This document shows positions 23,587-31,739 of a DNA stretch of 64,000 bases, piece after piece. Source of the stretch: Amycolatopsis roodepoortensis (GTDB lineage Bacteria; Actinomycetota; Actinomycetes; Mycobacteriales; Pseudonocardiaceae); NCBI RefSeq assembly GCF_014873915.1, contig NZ_JADBEJ010000005.1, positions 3,162,001 to 3,226,000 on the forward strand, written 5' to 3'. Positions within the stretch are counted from its first letter, which is position 1; the number at the start of each line of letters is the position of its first letter. The translations under genes were made by a program, and so were the position numbers. The notes beneath the pieces are model-generated. The model was given only the letters and a program-made list of their open reading frames with translations, had not been told where the DNA came from and searched no databases.

Positions 23587-26208
23587 CTACAACGTGGTTC
23601 CCGGTTCCGCCTCCTCGGTCACGAGATCGTAGGTTTCGAAACTGAAACGGGCGAGGGTGCCCACCCAATTCCGGTAGACCTGTAGATCATCGAAGGATTC
23701 GGCGTCCAGCCGCCATTCAGGTGGAAAGGCCTCCCGTAACGACTCCCCGTCGGAAAGGGCGATGAACGTCTTGCGCGCGGCGTCCGGATCGGCGACCAGC
23801 AGGGTCAGGAGGACGAGCACGGCACGGTACGGACCGTCGACGAAACGCGCCAGTTCCGCGTCCGGGATACCGATGCGCACGAGACGGTAGAGGTTGACCA
23901 GCTTCCGGATCTCGCGCGGCGTGTTCAGCCTTTTCCGCAGTACGTGGACGAAAGCGCGTTCGACCTCGGTGAGCCGCAACCGGTCCGGCCGCATGTTGTA
24001 GAACGTCGGCGGGGCCGTTTCCTGGACGACGACCTCCCTTGTTTCGCCGTCTTCGGGGCTGCCCTCCTCCTCCGGCCATTCTTCGGGCTCGGACGGCCCC
24101 GGTTCCCGTTCCTCGATCGGCATCAGGGCGTCGATCAGCTCGTCCGCCGCGGTTCCCATGGGGCGCAGGGCGAACACGATCTGGAAGATCTTGTCGAGGT
24201 ACTCCGCCCGCCGCGCCTCGCCCGCGCCGAACAGTTCCTCGTGGTGCTGGTCGAGGCAGCGCCGCAACCACCGCGGGTCGACCGCGACCACCACGACGAA
24301 CGCGGGCAGCGCCAGCAGCAGATGCACCGCGGCCAGCACTTCGATCACCTTCGACGGCGGACAGCGGTCGAGATCGTCGATGTAGAGCACGATCCGTTCC
24401 AGCGGCGGCTTGCCCTTGCCGCCCGCCCGCAGCCATTCCTCCCTGGCGTCCACCAGATCGGCGCTCAGATTCGCGAGATCTTCCCGGACCCGGGCGAAAA
24501 CCCCTTGGTAGTCCCCGTATCTCCCGGTTTTCGCCTCCTCGATGAGATCGCCGAGCCTGCTGGCCGCGTCCAGCCGCCGCAGCCGTTCCTCCGTCTCCCG
24601 GACCTCGGCCTCGAACCTTTCCGCGCGTTTGTCGACGTCGTGCCGCAGCCTGTCCAATGTGGACTTCACCGGCGCGAGCGCGGATCTGGCGGTGGTGAGC
24701 GCCGGGGTCAGCACGGCGCCGAGCGCGACGACGGCACCCGCCGCCGCGAGGATCGCGTTGTGCCACAAGGCCCAGCCGGCGATCGCCGCGGCGGCACCGA
24801 GCACGCCCAGCACCGCGTACCCCGCGACGGCGAGCCTCCGCCGACGGCGTTCGGCCCGGTCCACCCCGGAGACCAGCAGCCGCCAGCGCCAGGTGAGCGG
24901 GGAATCCGCCTTGACGGCCTTCAGCCCCGCGAGCCGGTTCCGCAGCTCCTCGCGTTCGGCGCGGACCTCGCCGGCGTCCGCGTGCGTCTCGGGTGCGCCG
25001 AGATTGCGGAACAGGTGGTCCACCAAGCCGACCCACAAATGGTCGTCGTGGTACTGCCAGGCGTTGAACCGGATCTGCCGGATCTCACCGGTGAACACGC
25101 TGTTCGCGGCGTCGCCGCGGGACCGGCGCGCCAGTTCGGCCACCCGGTCGGTCACCTGGCGGACGAAACTCGACTTGCCGGAACCCCACGGGCCCAGCAG
25201 CGCGACGCACAGCGGCGGGCTGGTCTCGCGGTCGGCGATGACGGCGGCGAGGGTGCGCACGTCGTCGTGGAAGCCGATCAGGTCGACGGGGCTTTCGACG
25301 TCGGGCGTGATCCGCGGCCGCGCCCGGCCCGGTTTGGGCTCGACGAAACCGGTGCCGTCGATCTGGTTGCCGAAGCGGTCCCACACCCGGATCGTGCGGT
25401 CGTCCCCGACCGTGACGATCTTCTCGTTGCCCGCGGTGCAGACGATCGCCCGGACGTTCCCCTGATGTCCCTTGAGGAGCGTGTAGTCCCGCGGGTCGTC
25501 GATCTCGCGGACGCGGACCTCGCCGTCGGAACCGCCGGAAAGCACCAATTTGCCATCCGCGCCGAAGGCCAGCGCCCGCACCACACCGGTGTGCCCGGGG
25601 AAGACGAGGGCCGGATCGCCCTTGCGCCCCCACAACCGGACCATCTCGCCCTCGGCGGACAGCACCTGCTCGCCGTCGGCCGAGATCGCCACCACGTGGA
25701 CCGCGCCCGCGCCGCCGAACCGGTAGTGGGAAACGATTTCCCGGTCCCACAGCCGTACGCCACCGGCGTCGTCCCCGGCGACGACGACGCGGCCGTCCGG
25801 GGTCACCGCGACCGACTCGACCTCCGGGCCGCCGGTGCGCAGGGTCCGCGCCGTCGCACCGTCCAGCCGCCGGACCTCGACGGTGCTTCCCGCGCCGGAC
25901 ACGGCGAAGTCCTTCGCCACCGCGACCGCCACGGTCCGCTTAGTGGTCTGGACCTCCGGGGGATGCGCGCCGGTACCGGTGATCCGCCAGCGGCGCACCG
26001 TCGCCCCATCGCAACCGACCACGTACTGACCCGAGATACCCACCGCCAGCACCGGCCGATCATGGCCGCTCAGCGCGAAACGCTGCTCTCCGGTCTCCAG
26101 GTCCCAGACCCGCACCGTCCGGTCCGCACCCCCGGTGACCAGCCGGTTTCCCTTCACCGCGACCGCGAGGATCGGTGCTTCGTGTCCGGTGAAACGCGCC
26201 GTCGTCAT
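23587..26208 (-). CDS. WD40-KAP family P-loop NTPase
   Basis: A protein of about 873 residues. Residues 1-285 form a run of WD40-type blades (TGHEAPILAVAV, RTVRVWDLETGE, FPGHTGVVRALAF, RTIRVWDRFGN). A KAP-family NTPase follows, with Walker A GPWGSGKSS near residue 340, two TM helices at about 458-505 inserted in the domain as in other KAP proteins, and Walker B IVLYIDDLDRCPP near 606. FNAWQYHDD and REIRKLVNLYRL are further KAP signatures. KAP NTPases include the plasmid phage-exclusion protein PifA and eukaryotic Kidins220. The start is uncertain: the ATG at 26208 lacks a clear ribosome site and an ATG at 26244 is in frame. Confidence 0.88.
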   Translation of the reverse strand: MTTARFTGHEAPILAVAVKGNRLVTGGADRTVRVWDLETGEQRFALSGHDRPVLAVGISGQYVVGCDGATVRRWRITGTGAHPPEVQTTKRTVAVAVAKDFAVSGAGSTVEVRRLDGATARTLRTGGPEVESVAVTPDGRVVVAGDDAGGVRLWDREIVSHYRFGGAGAVHVVAISADGEQVLSAEGEMVRLWGRKGDPALVFPGHTGVVRALAFGADGKLVLSGGSDGEVRVREIDDPRDYTLLKGHQGNVRAIVCTAGNEKIVTVGDDRTIRVWDRFGNQIDGTGFVEPKPGRARPRITPDVESPVDLIGFHDDVRTLAAVIADRETSPPLCVALLGPWGSGKSSFVRQVTDRVAELARRSRGDAANSVFTGEIRQIRFNAWQYHDDHLWVGLVDHLFRNLGAPETHADAGEVRAEREELRNRLAGLKAVKADSPLTWRWRLLVSGVDRAERRRRRLAVAGYAVLGVLGAAAAIAGWALWHNAILAAAGAVVALGAVLTPALTTARSALAPVKSTLDRLRHDVDKRAERFEAEVRETEERLRRLDAASRLGDLIEEAKTGRYGDYQGVFARVREDLANLSADLVDAREEWLRAGGKGKPPLERIVLYIDDLDRCPPSKVIEVLAAVHLLLALPAFVVVVAVDPRWLRRCLDQHHEELFGAGEARRAEYLDKIFQIVFALRPMGTAADELIDALMPIEEREPGPSEPEEWPEEEGSPEDGETREVVVQETAPPTFYNMRPDRLRLTEVERAFVHVLRKRLNTPREIRKLVNLYRLVRIGIPDAELARFVDGPYRAVLVLLTLLVADPDAARKTFIALSDGESLREAFPPEWRLDAESFDDLQVYRNWVGTLARFSFETYDLVTEEAEPGTTL

Positions 26209-26344
26209 AACGGCACAGTCTTCCGGTCGCGTCAAGATCATGGTTAACGACAGGCGACTATCGGCGGGTACCCCGGCGACCCCGGAGGGTTCAGGGTCGA
26301 CAGTGCTCCGAAATTCCAGCACGCCTTAACGCGAGGAGTTCAAC

Positions 26345-26896
26345 GTGCTTCGACGTACCTTCGCCGCGGTGCTCACCGGCGCCGCGCTCTCCGTCTCGAT
26401 GCTCACGGCACCCTCCGCCGGTGCCGCCGAGATCATGGCGACCACCCTGACCTACGACGACAGCCAGGCCGCGGAGTTCAAGGACGCGGTGGCCGCCGGC
26501 GTCAACGTCTGGAACACCAACGTCACCAACGTCCGTATCGTGAAGGCGACGCCGGGGCAGCGGGTCAACATCCGGGTCATCGCCGACAACGGCTGGCCGC
26601 GCGCCACGCTCGGCCCGGTCCGCCCGAGCGGCACGGTCACCGTGTGGATGGGCAGGCAGGCCGTCCAGCAGGGTTACTACACGCCGCGGATCGCTTCCCA
26701 CGAACTCGGGCACAGCCTCGGCCTGCCCGACGTGAAGCCCGGCCCGTGCTCGTCGCTGATGTCCGGCTCGACCGGCGGAGTCAGCTGCAAGAGCGTGAAC
26801 CCGAACGCTCAGGAGAAGGCCCGGGTCCAGCAGCTCTACGCCGGCACCGCGGTGCCGAGCGCCGACGCGGGCAAGGTCCTCGCGGAGGTCGGCTGA
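26345..26896 (+). CDS. Secreted snapalysin-family zinc metalloprotease
   Basis: A 183-residue secreted protease of the M7 snapalysin family. The signal peptide (RRTFAAVLTGAALSVSMLTAPSAGA) is followed by the mature domain. The zinc motif SHELGHSLGLPD matches HExxHxxGxxD, with Asp as the third ligand as in snapalysin. Two cysteines (GPCSSLMS, SCKSVN) can form the conserved disulfide. The GTG at 26345 follows GAGGAG. It is monocistronic, with a strong terminator directly after it. Confidence 0.93.
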   Translation: MLRRTFAAVLTGAALSVSMLTAPSAGAAEIMATTLTYDDSQAAEFKDAVAAGVNVWNTNVTNVRIVKATPGQRVNIRVIADNGWPRATLGPVRPSGTVTVWMGRQAVQQGYYTPRIASHELGHSLGLPDVKPGPCSSLMSGSTGGVSCKSVNPNAQEKARVQQLYAGTAVPSADAGKVLAEVG

Positions 26897-26902
26897 TCCC
26901 GT

Positions 26903-26943
26903 GGCCAGGGGGTGCCCGCCCGGCACCCCCTGGCCTGGGTTTT
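26903..26943. terminator. Bidirectional terminator between snapalysin and ferredoxin genes
   Basis: A 14-bp perfect stem (GGCCAGGGGGTGCC with GGCACCCCCTGGCC) and 5-base loop are followed by TGGGTTTT. It separates convergent genes. Confidence 0.85.
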
Positions 26944-27122
26944 CAACCGTTCGCCGTGATCGCCGCCGCCGGGCACAGCTGCACGGCGTCGCCGATGTCG
27001 GCCGGTTCGGGGTCCAGCAACCGGACCCGGCCGTCTTCCTCATCCTGTTCGAACACCCCGGGCGCGGTCAGCACGCACATTCCGGCGCCCACACAGCGTT
27101 CCCGGTCCACTTCGAGTTTCAT
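26943..27122 (-). CDS. [3Fe-4S]-type ferredoxin, P450 partner
   Basis: A 59-residue ferredoxin. The ligand pattern is RCVGAGMC ... QLCPAAAI, with the second cluster position occupied by a non-Cys residue, as in the small [3Fe-4S] ferredoxins that feed actinobacterial P450s. It starts 5 bases after the P450 stop, so both come from one mRNA and it is the probable electron donor. A longer open frame exists upstream inside the P450 gene, but MKLEVDRERC is the family start. Confidence 0.93.
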   Translation of the reverse strand: MKLEVDRERCVGAGMCVLTAPGVFEQDEEDGRVRLLDPEPADIGDAVQLCPAAAITANG

Positions 27123-27127
27123 CGCGA

Positions 27128-28330
27128 TCAGTCCCACGCCACCGGGAGCGCGTACACCCCGTAGATGTCGGAATCCGTCCGCATCGGGATCTCTTCGGCG
27201 GACACGGCGAGGCGCAGGTTCGGGAACCTGGCGAGCAGCCCGGTGAAAGCGACCTTCATCTGCACCCGCGCGAGCTGCTGGCCGAGGCACTGGTGGACCC
27301 CGTGCCCGAAGGAGGCGTGCCCGGCGGCGTTCCGGAGGACGTCGAGCCGGTCGGGATCGGTGAATTTCAGCGGATCGCGGTTGGCCGCCATCCCCGACAG
27401 CGCGACCGCCTCCCCGGCCTTGACGAGCTGGCCGCCGATCTCGACGTCTTCGAGCGCGGTGCGCGCGCCGGTGTGCGCGATGGTCAGGTAGCGCAGCAGC
27501 TCCTCGATCGCGCCTTCGATGCGCTCCGGGTCCTCACGCAAGAGCGCGAGCTGGTCCGGATGCTGCAGCAAGGCGAAAGTGCCCAGCGCGAGCATATTGG
27601 CCGTCGTGTCCAAACCGGCGCCCAGCAAGAGGAACGCGATACTGGTGAGCTCCTCGTCGGTGAGTTCCGTGGTCGTCAGCTCGCCGAGGATGTCGTCGGT
27701 CGGCGCGGCCCGTTTCGCCACGATGAGCTTGTAGAGGTACTCGCCCAGCGCGTTGATGGCGGCTTCCTGCTCCCCGGCCGGGGCGTCCGGCTGGTTCAGC
27801 GGCAGGACGTTGCGGCGGAAGAACTCGTGGTCTTCATAGGGAACGCCGAGCAGCTCGCAGATCATCAGCGCCGGAATGGGCTGGGCGAAGGCCGTCACCA
27901 GGTCGGCCGACGTTCCCTGCCCTTCCATCGCGTCGAGGCATTCGGTGGTCACCTGCTCCACCCGCTCGGAGAGCAGCCGCATCCGGCGGACGGTGAACTT
28001 GCCGGTGAGCAGCTTGCGGTACCGCGCGTGCTCCGCGCCGTCCATCCTGATGAACATGCCCGGGGCCGCCGGCGGCATCTCCATCATCGCGGCCGCGCCC
28101 GGCAGCGGCGAGTGCATCAACTCCTGCCGGGCACTGAACCGCGGATCCGCGAGGACGGCCCGGGCGATCGCGTGCCCCGTCGCGAGCCAGCCTTCGTGCC
28201 CGTCGGGGAACGTCAGCCGGACCAGCGGATGCTCGTCGCGCAGCGCGCCGAGCTCGGCGGGCGGGTCGAAGGGGCAGCCCTTCGGTCGTTCGAGGGGTAG
28301 CTCGGTGAGATGGGGTACCGAGGTGGTCAT
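27128..28330 (-). CDS. Cytochrome P450
   Basis: A 400-residue soluble class I P450. The haem loop is FGHGVHQCLGQQLAR, the K-helix EELLRYL contains ExxR, and the I-helix reads LLLGAGLDTTANM with the oxygen-activating acid/Thr pair. It hydroxylates an unknown substrate with electrons from the adjacent ferredoxin. The ATG has GGGAGGAA upstream. It is divergent from an HTH_38/MarR-like regulator, and the intervening 182 bases carry repeated GTTGCA elements. Confidence 0.95.
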   Translation of the reverse strand: MTTSVPHLTELPLERPKGCPFDPPAELGALRDEHPLVRLTFPDGHEGWLATGHAIARAVLADPRFSARQELMHSPLPGAAAMMEMPPAAPGMFIRMDGAEHARYRKLLTGKFTVRRMRLLSERVEQVTTECLDAMEGQGTSADLVTAFAQPIPALMICELLGVPYEDHEFFRRNVLPLNQPDAPAGEQEAAINALGEYLYKLIVAKRAAPTDDILGELTTTELTDEELTSIAFLLLGAGLDTTANMLALGTFALLQHPDQLALLREDPERIEGAIEELLRYLTIAHTGARTALEDVEIGGQLVKAGEAVALSGMAANRDPLKFTDPDRLDVLRNAAGHASFGHGVHQCLGQQLARVQMKVAFTGLLARFPNLRLAVSAEEIPMRTDSDIYGVYALPVAWD

Positions 28331-28368
28331 AGCTGTTCCTCCCAGTTTTTACCGATACCCAAAGGCTA

Positions 28369-28481
28369 CGTTGCATTTACAGATCGCTCAAAGCTATGGG
28401 CTGGCCTTTCTGCCGTTCTTGCTGGTAGATTTCCGGAAATCGTTGCAACGGCCGTGCCGGTGAATGCAACGCCTCGTTGCA
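28369..28481. promoter_or_regulatory. Cluster of CGTTGCA operator elements
   Basis: The divergent P450/regulator promoter region has CGTTGCA at 28369, a perfect palindrome CGTTGCAACG at 28441-28450, and a TGCAACG-N3-CGTTGCA dyad at 28465-28481. Repetition of one half-site in both orientations marks a regulator-binding region, most likely for the neighbouring HTH protein. Confidence 0.6.
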
Positions 28482-28512
28482 ATGAGCTGCGCGTGAACGC
28501 ACAGGAGGTGCC

Positions 28513-29433
28513 ATGCCGGGCGGCAGGCTGACGCAGGAGGATCGACGGCTGATCGCGTCCTGGCTCAAGGACGGCCTCGGTTACGCCGAGATCGCCCGGC
28601 GGCTCGGGCGGCCGACGTCGACCATCAGCCGTGAGGTCGCGCGCAACAGCGGCCGTTCCGGCTATCGCGCCGAAGAAGCGACCCGTGTCACCGGCGAACG
28701 CGCGCGGCGCCGCAAACCGCAACCGCGCGCCGTCCCCGTCGTCGAGAACGGCTACGGACGGGACCCGGAAGCCGTGCGCGCCTTCGAAACCGACTTCGCC
28801 GAAATGATCGTGGCGACCGGACTGCCGCGCATGACCGCACGGGTCCTCGCGTGCCTGGCCGTCAGCGACGACGGCGTGCTCACCGCCGCCCAGCTCGCCC
28901 GGCGGCTCCAGGTCAGTCCGGCCTCGATCTCGAACGCCGTCGCCTACCTCGAAGCACAGGCCATGCTCAAACGGGAACGCGACGGCCGGCGAGAGCAATA
29001 CGTCATCGACGAGGAAATGCCACAGCGCGTGTGGGCCGAAAGCGTCCGCTCGAACCAGGAATGGGTCAAGGTCTCCCGTCAGGGCGCCGAAGTCCTCGGC
29101 GTCGCGACCCCCGCGGGCGCCCGCATGGACGACCTCTCCCGATTCCACGCGCGCATCGACGAAATCATGCACGACGACCGCGTCGCCGTCTTCGCCGGTG
29201 ACGCCCTGACCGTGCTCGCCGCACTCCTGCACGCCGGACGGGGGTTTTCCCTTGTGGCTCTCGCTTCGGCCCTCGACTGGTCTGTTGAGCGGACTGCGGC
29301 CGCCTTGCGGGTGGCTGAAGAGCATCCGCATATCGCGGGCCCGGTTCGGGTGGACTGTCGTGATGGGGAGTATCGGGCGGTTCCGTTGGTGGAACGGCTC
29401 ACTGCTGGGCAGTTGGCGGCTTTGGGGTCTTGA
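28513..29433 (+). CDS. HTH_38/MarR-like (GbsR-type) transcriptional regulator
   Basis: A 306-residue regulator with two DNA-binding modules. The N-terminal helix-turn-helix (YAEIARRLGRPTSTISREVARNSG) resembles the HTH_38 of IS30 transposases. A second winged helix (LTAAQLARRLQVSPASISNAVAYL) is MarR/GbsR-like, and a C-terminal domain of about 110 residues may sense a ligand. It begins with a strong AGGAGGTG site and faces the P450-ferredoxin operon across the CGTTGCA cluster, so it is the likely controller of that operon. Confidence 0.85.
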   Translation: MPGGRLTQEDRRLIASWLKDGLGYAEIARRLGRPTSTISREVARNSGRSGYRAEEATRVTGERARRRKPQPRAVPVVENGYGRDPEAVRAFETDFAEMIVATGLPRMTARVLACLAVSDDGVLTAAQLARRLQVSPASISNAVAYLEAQAMLKRERDGRREQYVIDEEMPQRVWAESVRSNQEWVKVSRQGAEVLGVATPAGARMDDLSRFHARIDEIMHDDRVAVFAGDALTVLAALLHAGRGFSLVALASALDWSVERTAAALRVAEEHPHIAGPVRVDCRDGEYRAVPLVERLTAGQLAALGS

Positions 29434-29451
29434 GTGGTGCGTCCGGCCTTT

Positions 29452-30305
29452 CGTGGCCGCTTTTCGGCGACGCAGGTTTGTGGTGGGGCTTGGCGGCGGC
29501 CCTTTCACGGCCAACGTGGAGGCTTGCGCACAGGGGTGCTCGTCGCCGCTTTTCGGCCACGCGCTCCAACGGCGAGACTTGTCAATGTGCCCTTGAACGG
29601 CCAACGCAGCGCCTCTCCGCGCAGGGTGCCCGTCGCCGCTTTCCGGCGACACGGGTCTAACGGCGAGACCTATCAGCAGCGGCCCTTTCACGACCAGCGT
29701 GGCGCCCTGCGCACAGGGGGCCCGTCGCCGCTTTCCGGCGACGCAGGTCTAGTGGCGAGACTTGGCGGTGAACTTGAATGGCCAAAGCTGCGCGGCCGCA
29801 CACGCCATCCGTGGCCGCTTTCCGGCGACGCGGGGTCCGGTGACGAGACCTGTCAGCGGCGGCCCTTTCTCGGCCAACGCGTAGCCCTGCGTAGGGTGCC
29901 TGTCGCCACTTTCCGGCAACGCGCCAAACAGCAAGACTCGACCGTGAACTTGAAGGACCAAAGCAGCGCGTCCGCACACGCCACCCGTGGCCGCTTTCCG
30001 GCAACGCACTCCAACGGCGACGCTTGTCGGTGTGCCCTTGAACGGCCAACGCGGAGCCCTCCGCGCAGGGTGCCCGTCGCCACTTTCCTGCGACGCGCCA
30101 AACAGCAAGACCCGACCGTGAACTTGAAGGACCAAAGCAGCGTCTCCGCACGCATCGCCCGTGGCCGCATTCCGGCGACGCGAGGTCTAGTGGCGAGTCA
30201 GTGGCCTCTTTGGAAGGCCCAAGCCGGGCCCGGCGCACCTCGCCGTTTCCGACGATGCGGCCCCAACCGCGAGACCTAGCCGTCCCTCGCCACTTTCCGG
30301 CAATG
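29452..30305. repeat. Degenerate tandem repeat array, about ten units of about 88 bp
   Basis: No gene is supported from 29434 to 30309. The stretch is an array whose core resembles CGTCGCCGCTTTCCGGCGAC, starting near 29452, 29541, 29631, 29723, 29810, 29901, 29986, 30075, 30160 and 30239, with a truncated copy near 30286. Periods run 79-92 bases. Each core is a dyad GTCGCCG-N5-CGGCGAC. Units starting at 29810, 29986 and 30160 are of one type (GTGGCC) and those between of another (GTCGCC), giving a higher-order period of about 174 bases; the segment around 29906-29970 recurs near 30080-30144 almost unchanged. Open frames on both strands across it are by-products of the repeat. Confidence 0.8.
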
Positions 30306-30309
30306 AGAC

Positions 30310-31563
30310 TCAGAACGGCGGCGGTTCGTCGGCGAGCGGTGTCCTTGGGCGCGGCAGGTGAAGCGGCGGGGGTGAGCTGTCGTAGCTCTGCCCGGTGGGG
30401 GTGGTGATGGTGAGGGTGCCGTCGGCGGCGAGGTGGTAAGTCCAGCCGGGTTCGTCTTTGAGGCGGTGGTCTCGCCGGCAGAGGTCGATCAGTTCGTCGA
30501 CGTTGGTATGGCCGCCGTGCTGCCAAGGCACTGAATGATCGATGTCGCAGGCCTGGGCGGGACGGTGGCAGCCGGGTCTTCGGCATTCCCGGTCCCGGAC
30601 CCGGACAAACTCACCGAGGCCCGCGCTGGGTCGGTACCGGTCCCGGCCGAGATCGAGGACCTGCCCAGACAGCGGGTCAGTGATGATGCGACGCAGCACG
30701 GTGTTCGGGCCGGTGGCGATGTGCCGGGCCAGCGCCGCGGGGACAGTGCCGTGTCCAGCGAGCTCCGCGGGATCGTCGTTGAGGCCAAGATAAGTGAACA
30801 GGTCCATATACAGGAACACTTCGGTGCGTTCACTGGTGCCGCCTTGGCCGCCGAGCAGGAGATCGAGCGCGACGTCGGCGCGTAGCTGCTCCAGGGTGCG
30901 AGTCTCCTCCCCGGTCTTGAGCGCCCGCGCTTCCCGATCGATGCGCCGATAGGCGGCGGCGACTTTCTCGACTGGCCCGTCTTCGACCTCGATCGACGCC
31001 ACTCCCGTTTCGCCTTGCCGCAAGGTCAGGCGACGGCCTTCGCGATGCCGTTCGGCCCGTGCTTCGGCGCCCTCACGGTCGACGGTGGTCGCGGCGTGGT
31101 TCGCCGCTTTCCGGATCTGATCAGAATTCCTGCCTGGCAGCCGATCCTCCAGGAGCACATCGACGGTGCGGGCGTCCTCGTCCGACAGCCACGCGGTGGC
31201 CGCGGCGACCTTCATCGCGCCGAAGCCGCTCACTTCTCCTTGGTCCATCAGGGACAGAGTGCGAGGCAGGCGAGTGGTCAACCCGTCGGCCGCGGCGACC
31301 ATGGCACCGGCATGATTGTCCACAAGAGACAGAGCGAAAGCGACTTCCTGCGTGACGCTCGGCGCGCCGTCGCGATGTCGTTTCAGTTGCGCAAGCGCCC
31401 GGAACCGGACCGCTTCCAGCCGTGCGATCCCGGCCGACGCCGCTTGCGCGACAGCGACGGAATCCTTGTCGTCCAACGAAATGACGGAAGCGTTCACCGC
31501 TTCCAGCACCTCGGGGTCGGTGAGTCTTTCCAGTAGCGCCACAGGCGCGGGATGTGTGTCCAC
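30310..31563 (-). CDS. DUF222 / 13E12-repeat family HNH endonuclease
   Basis: A 417-residue protein. The N-terminal DUF222 helical domain (LERLTDPEVLEAVNASV ... LPGRNSDQIRKAANHAATTV) is followed by an HNH module near the C-terminus: ECRRPGCHRPAQACDIDHSV, WQHGGHTNVDELIDLC and RRDHRLKDE. The zinc-knuckle cysteines and DIDH are present, but the central Asn of HNH seems replaced (DELIDL), so activity is uncertain. I chose the GTG at 31563, 6 bases after a TATGGT -10 element (leaderless). It sits between the repeat array on one side and dyads of the same architecture on the other. Family members in mycobacteria are the REP13E12 elements. Confidence 0.85.
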   Translation of the reverse strand: MDTHPAPVALLERLTDPEVLEAVNASVISLDDKDSVAVAQAASAGIARLEAVRFRALAQLKRHRDGAPSVTQEVAFALSLVDNHAGAMVAAADGLTTRLPRTLSLMDQGEVSGFGAMKVAAATAWLSDEDARTVDVLLEDRLPGRNSDQIRKAANHAATTVDREGAEARAERHREGRRLTLRQGETGVASIEVEDGPVEKVAAAYRRIDREARALKTGEETRTLEQLRADVALDLLLGGQGGTSERTEVFLYMDLFTYLGLNDDPAELAGHGTVPAALARHIATGPNTVLRRIITDPLSGQVLDLGRDRYRPSAGLGEFVRVRDRECRRPGCHRPAQACDIDHSVPWQHGGHTNVDELIDLCRRDHRLKDEPGWTYHLAADGTLTITTPTGQSYDSSPPPLHLPRPRTPLADEPPPF

Positions 31564-31569
31564 CCCACG

Positions 31570-31575
31570 ACCATA
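31570..31575 (-). promoter_or_regulatory. -10 element of the HNH gene (leaderless)
   Basis: TATGGT ends 6 bases before the GTG start, so transcription would begin at the start codon. Confidence 0.5.
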
Positions 31576-31618
31576 CGACCGGCCACCGACAGTTTTCGGC
31601 CTCGCGCGTGGGGCAGGC

Positions 31619-31729
31619 AGTTGCCGATTTTCGGCAACTAGGACACGAAGCGGACTGCCTGTGCGGCATCGCCGATTCTCGGCACCAAGATCCCAGCAGA
31701 GACATGCCGTTGCCGATTCCCGCCACCCG
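31619..31729. repeat. Dyad repeats on the far side of the HNH gene
   Basis: Three related elements lie upstream of the HNH gene. The first (31619-31639) is a perfect AGTTGCCGA-TTT-TCGGCAACT hairpin; the second (about 31669-31685) has GCCGA-TTC-TCGGC; the third (about 31709-31727) is degenerate. They are spaced about 48 and 41 bases. The architecture GTYGCCG-N5-CGGCRAC is the same as the core of the array on the other side of the gene. Confidence 0.65.
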
Positions 31730-31739
31730 ACCACAACCC

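Noticed and set aside
28366..29691. 441-codon minus-strand open frame
   Set aside because: Antisense to the HTH_38/MarR-like regulator and extends into the repeat array; no ribosome site or domain.
29434..30279. 281-codon plus-strand open frame across the repeat array
   Set aside because: The sequence is Arg/Pro-rich, has no ribosome site and simply reflects repeat periodicity; a minus-strand frame (29657-30586) is equally open.
29452..30305. CRISPR array
   Set aside because: Units are 79-92 bp and similar over their whole length, without unique spacers, and no cas genes are present.
29452..30305. Integron attC array
   Set aside because: The dyad core recalls attC sites, but there are no gene cassettes between units and no integrase gene in the window.
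29657..30586. 309-codon minus-strand open frame through the array and into the HNH gene end
   Set aside because: It overlaps the HNH gene out of frame and its peptide repeats follow the 88-bp DNA repeats.
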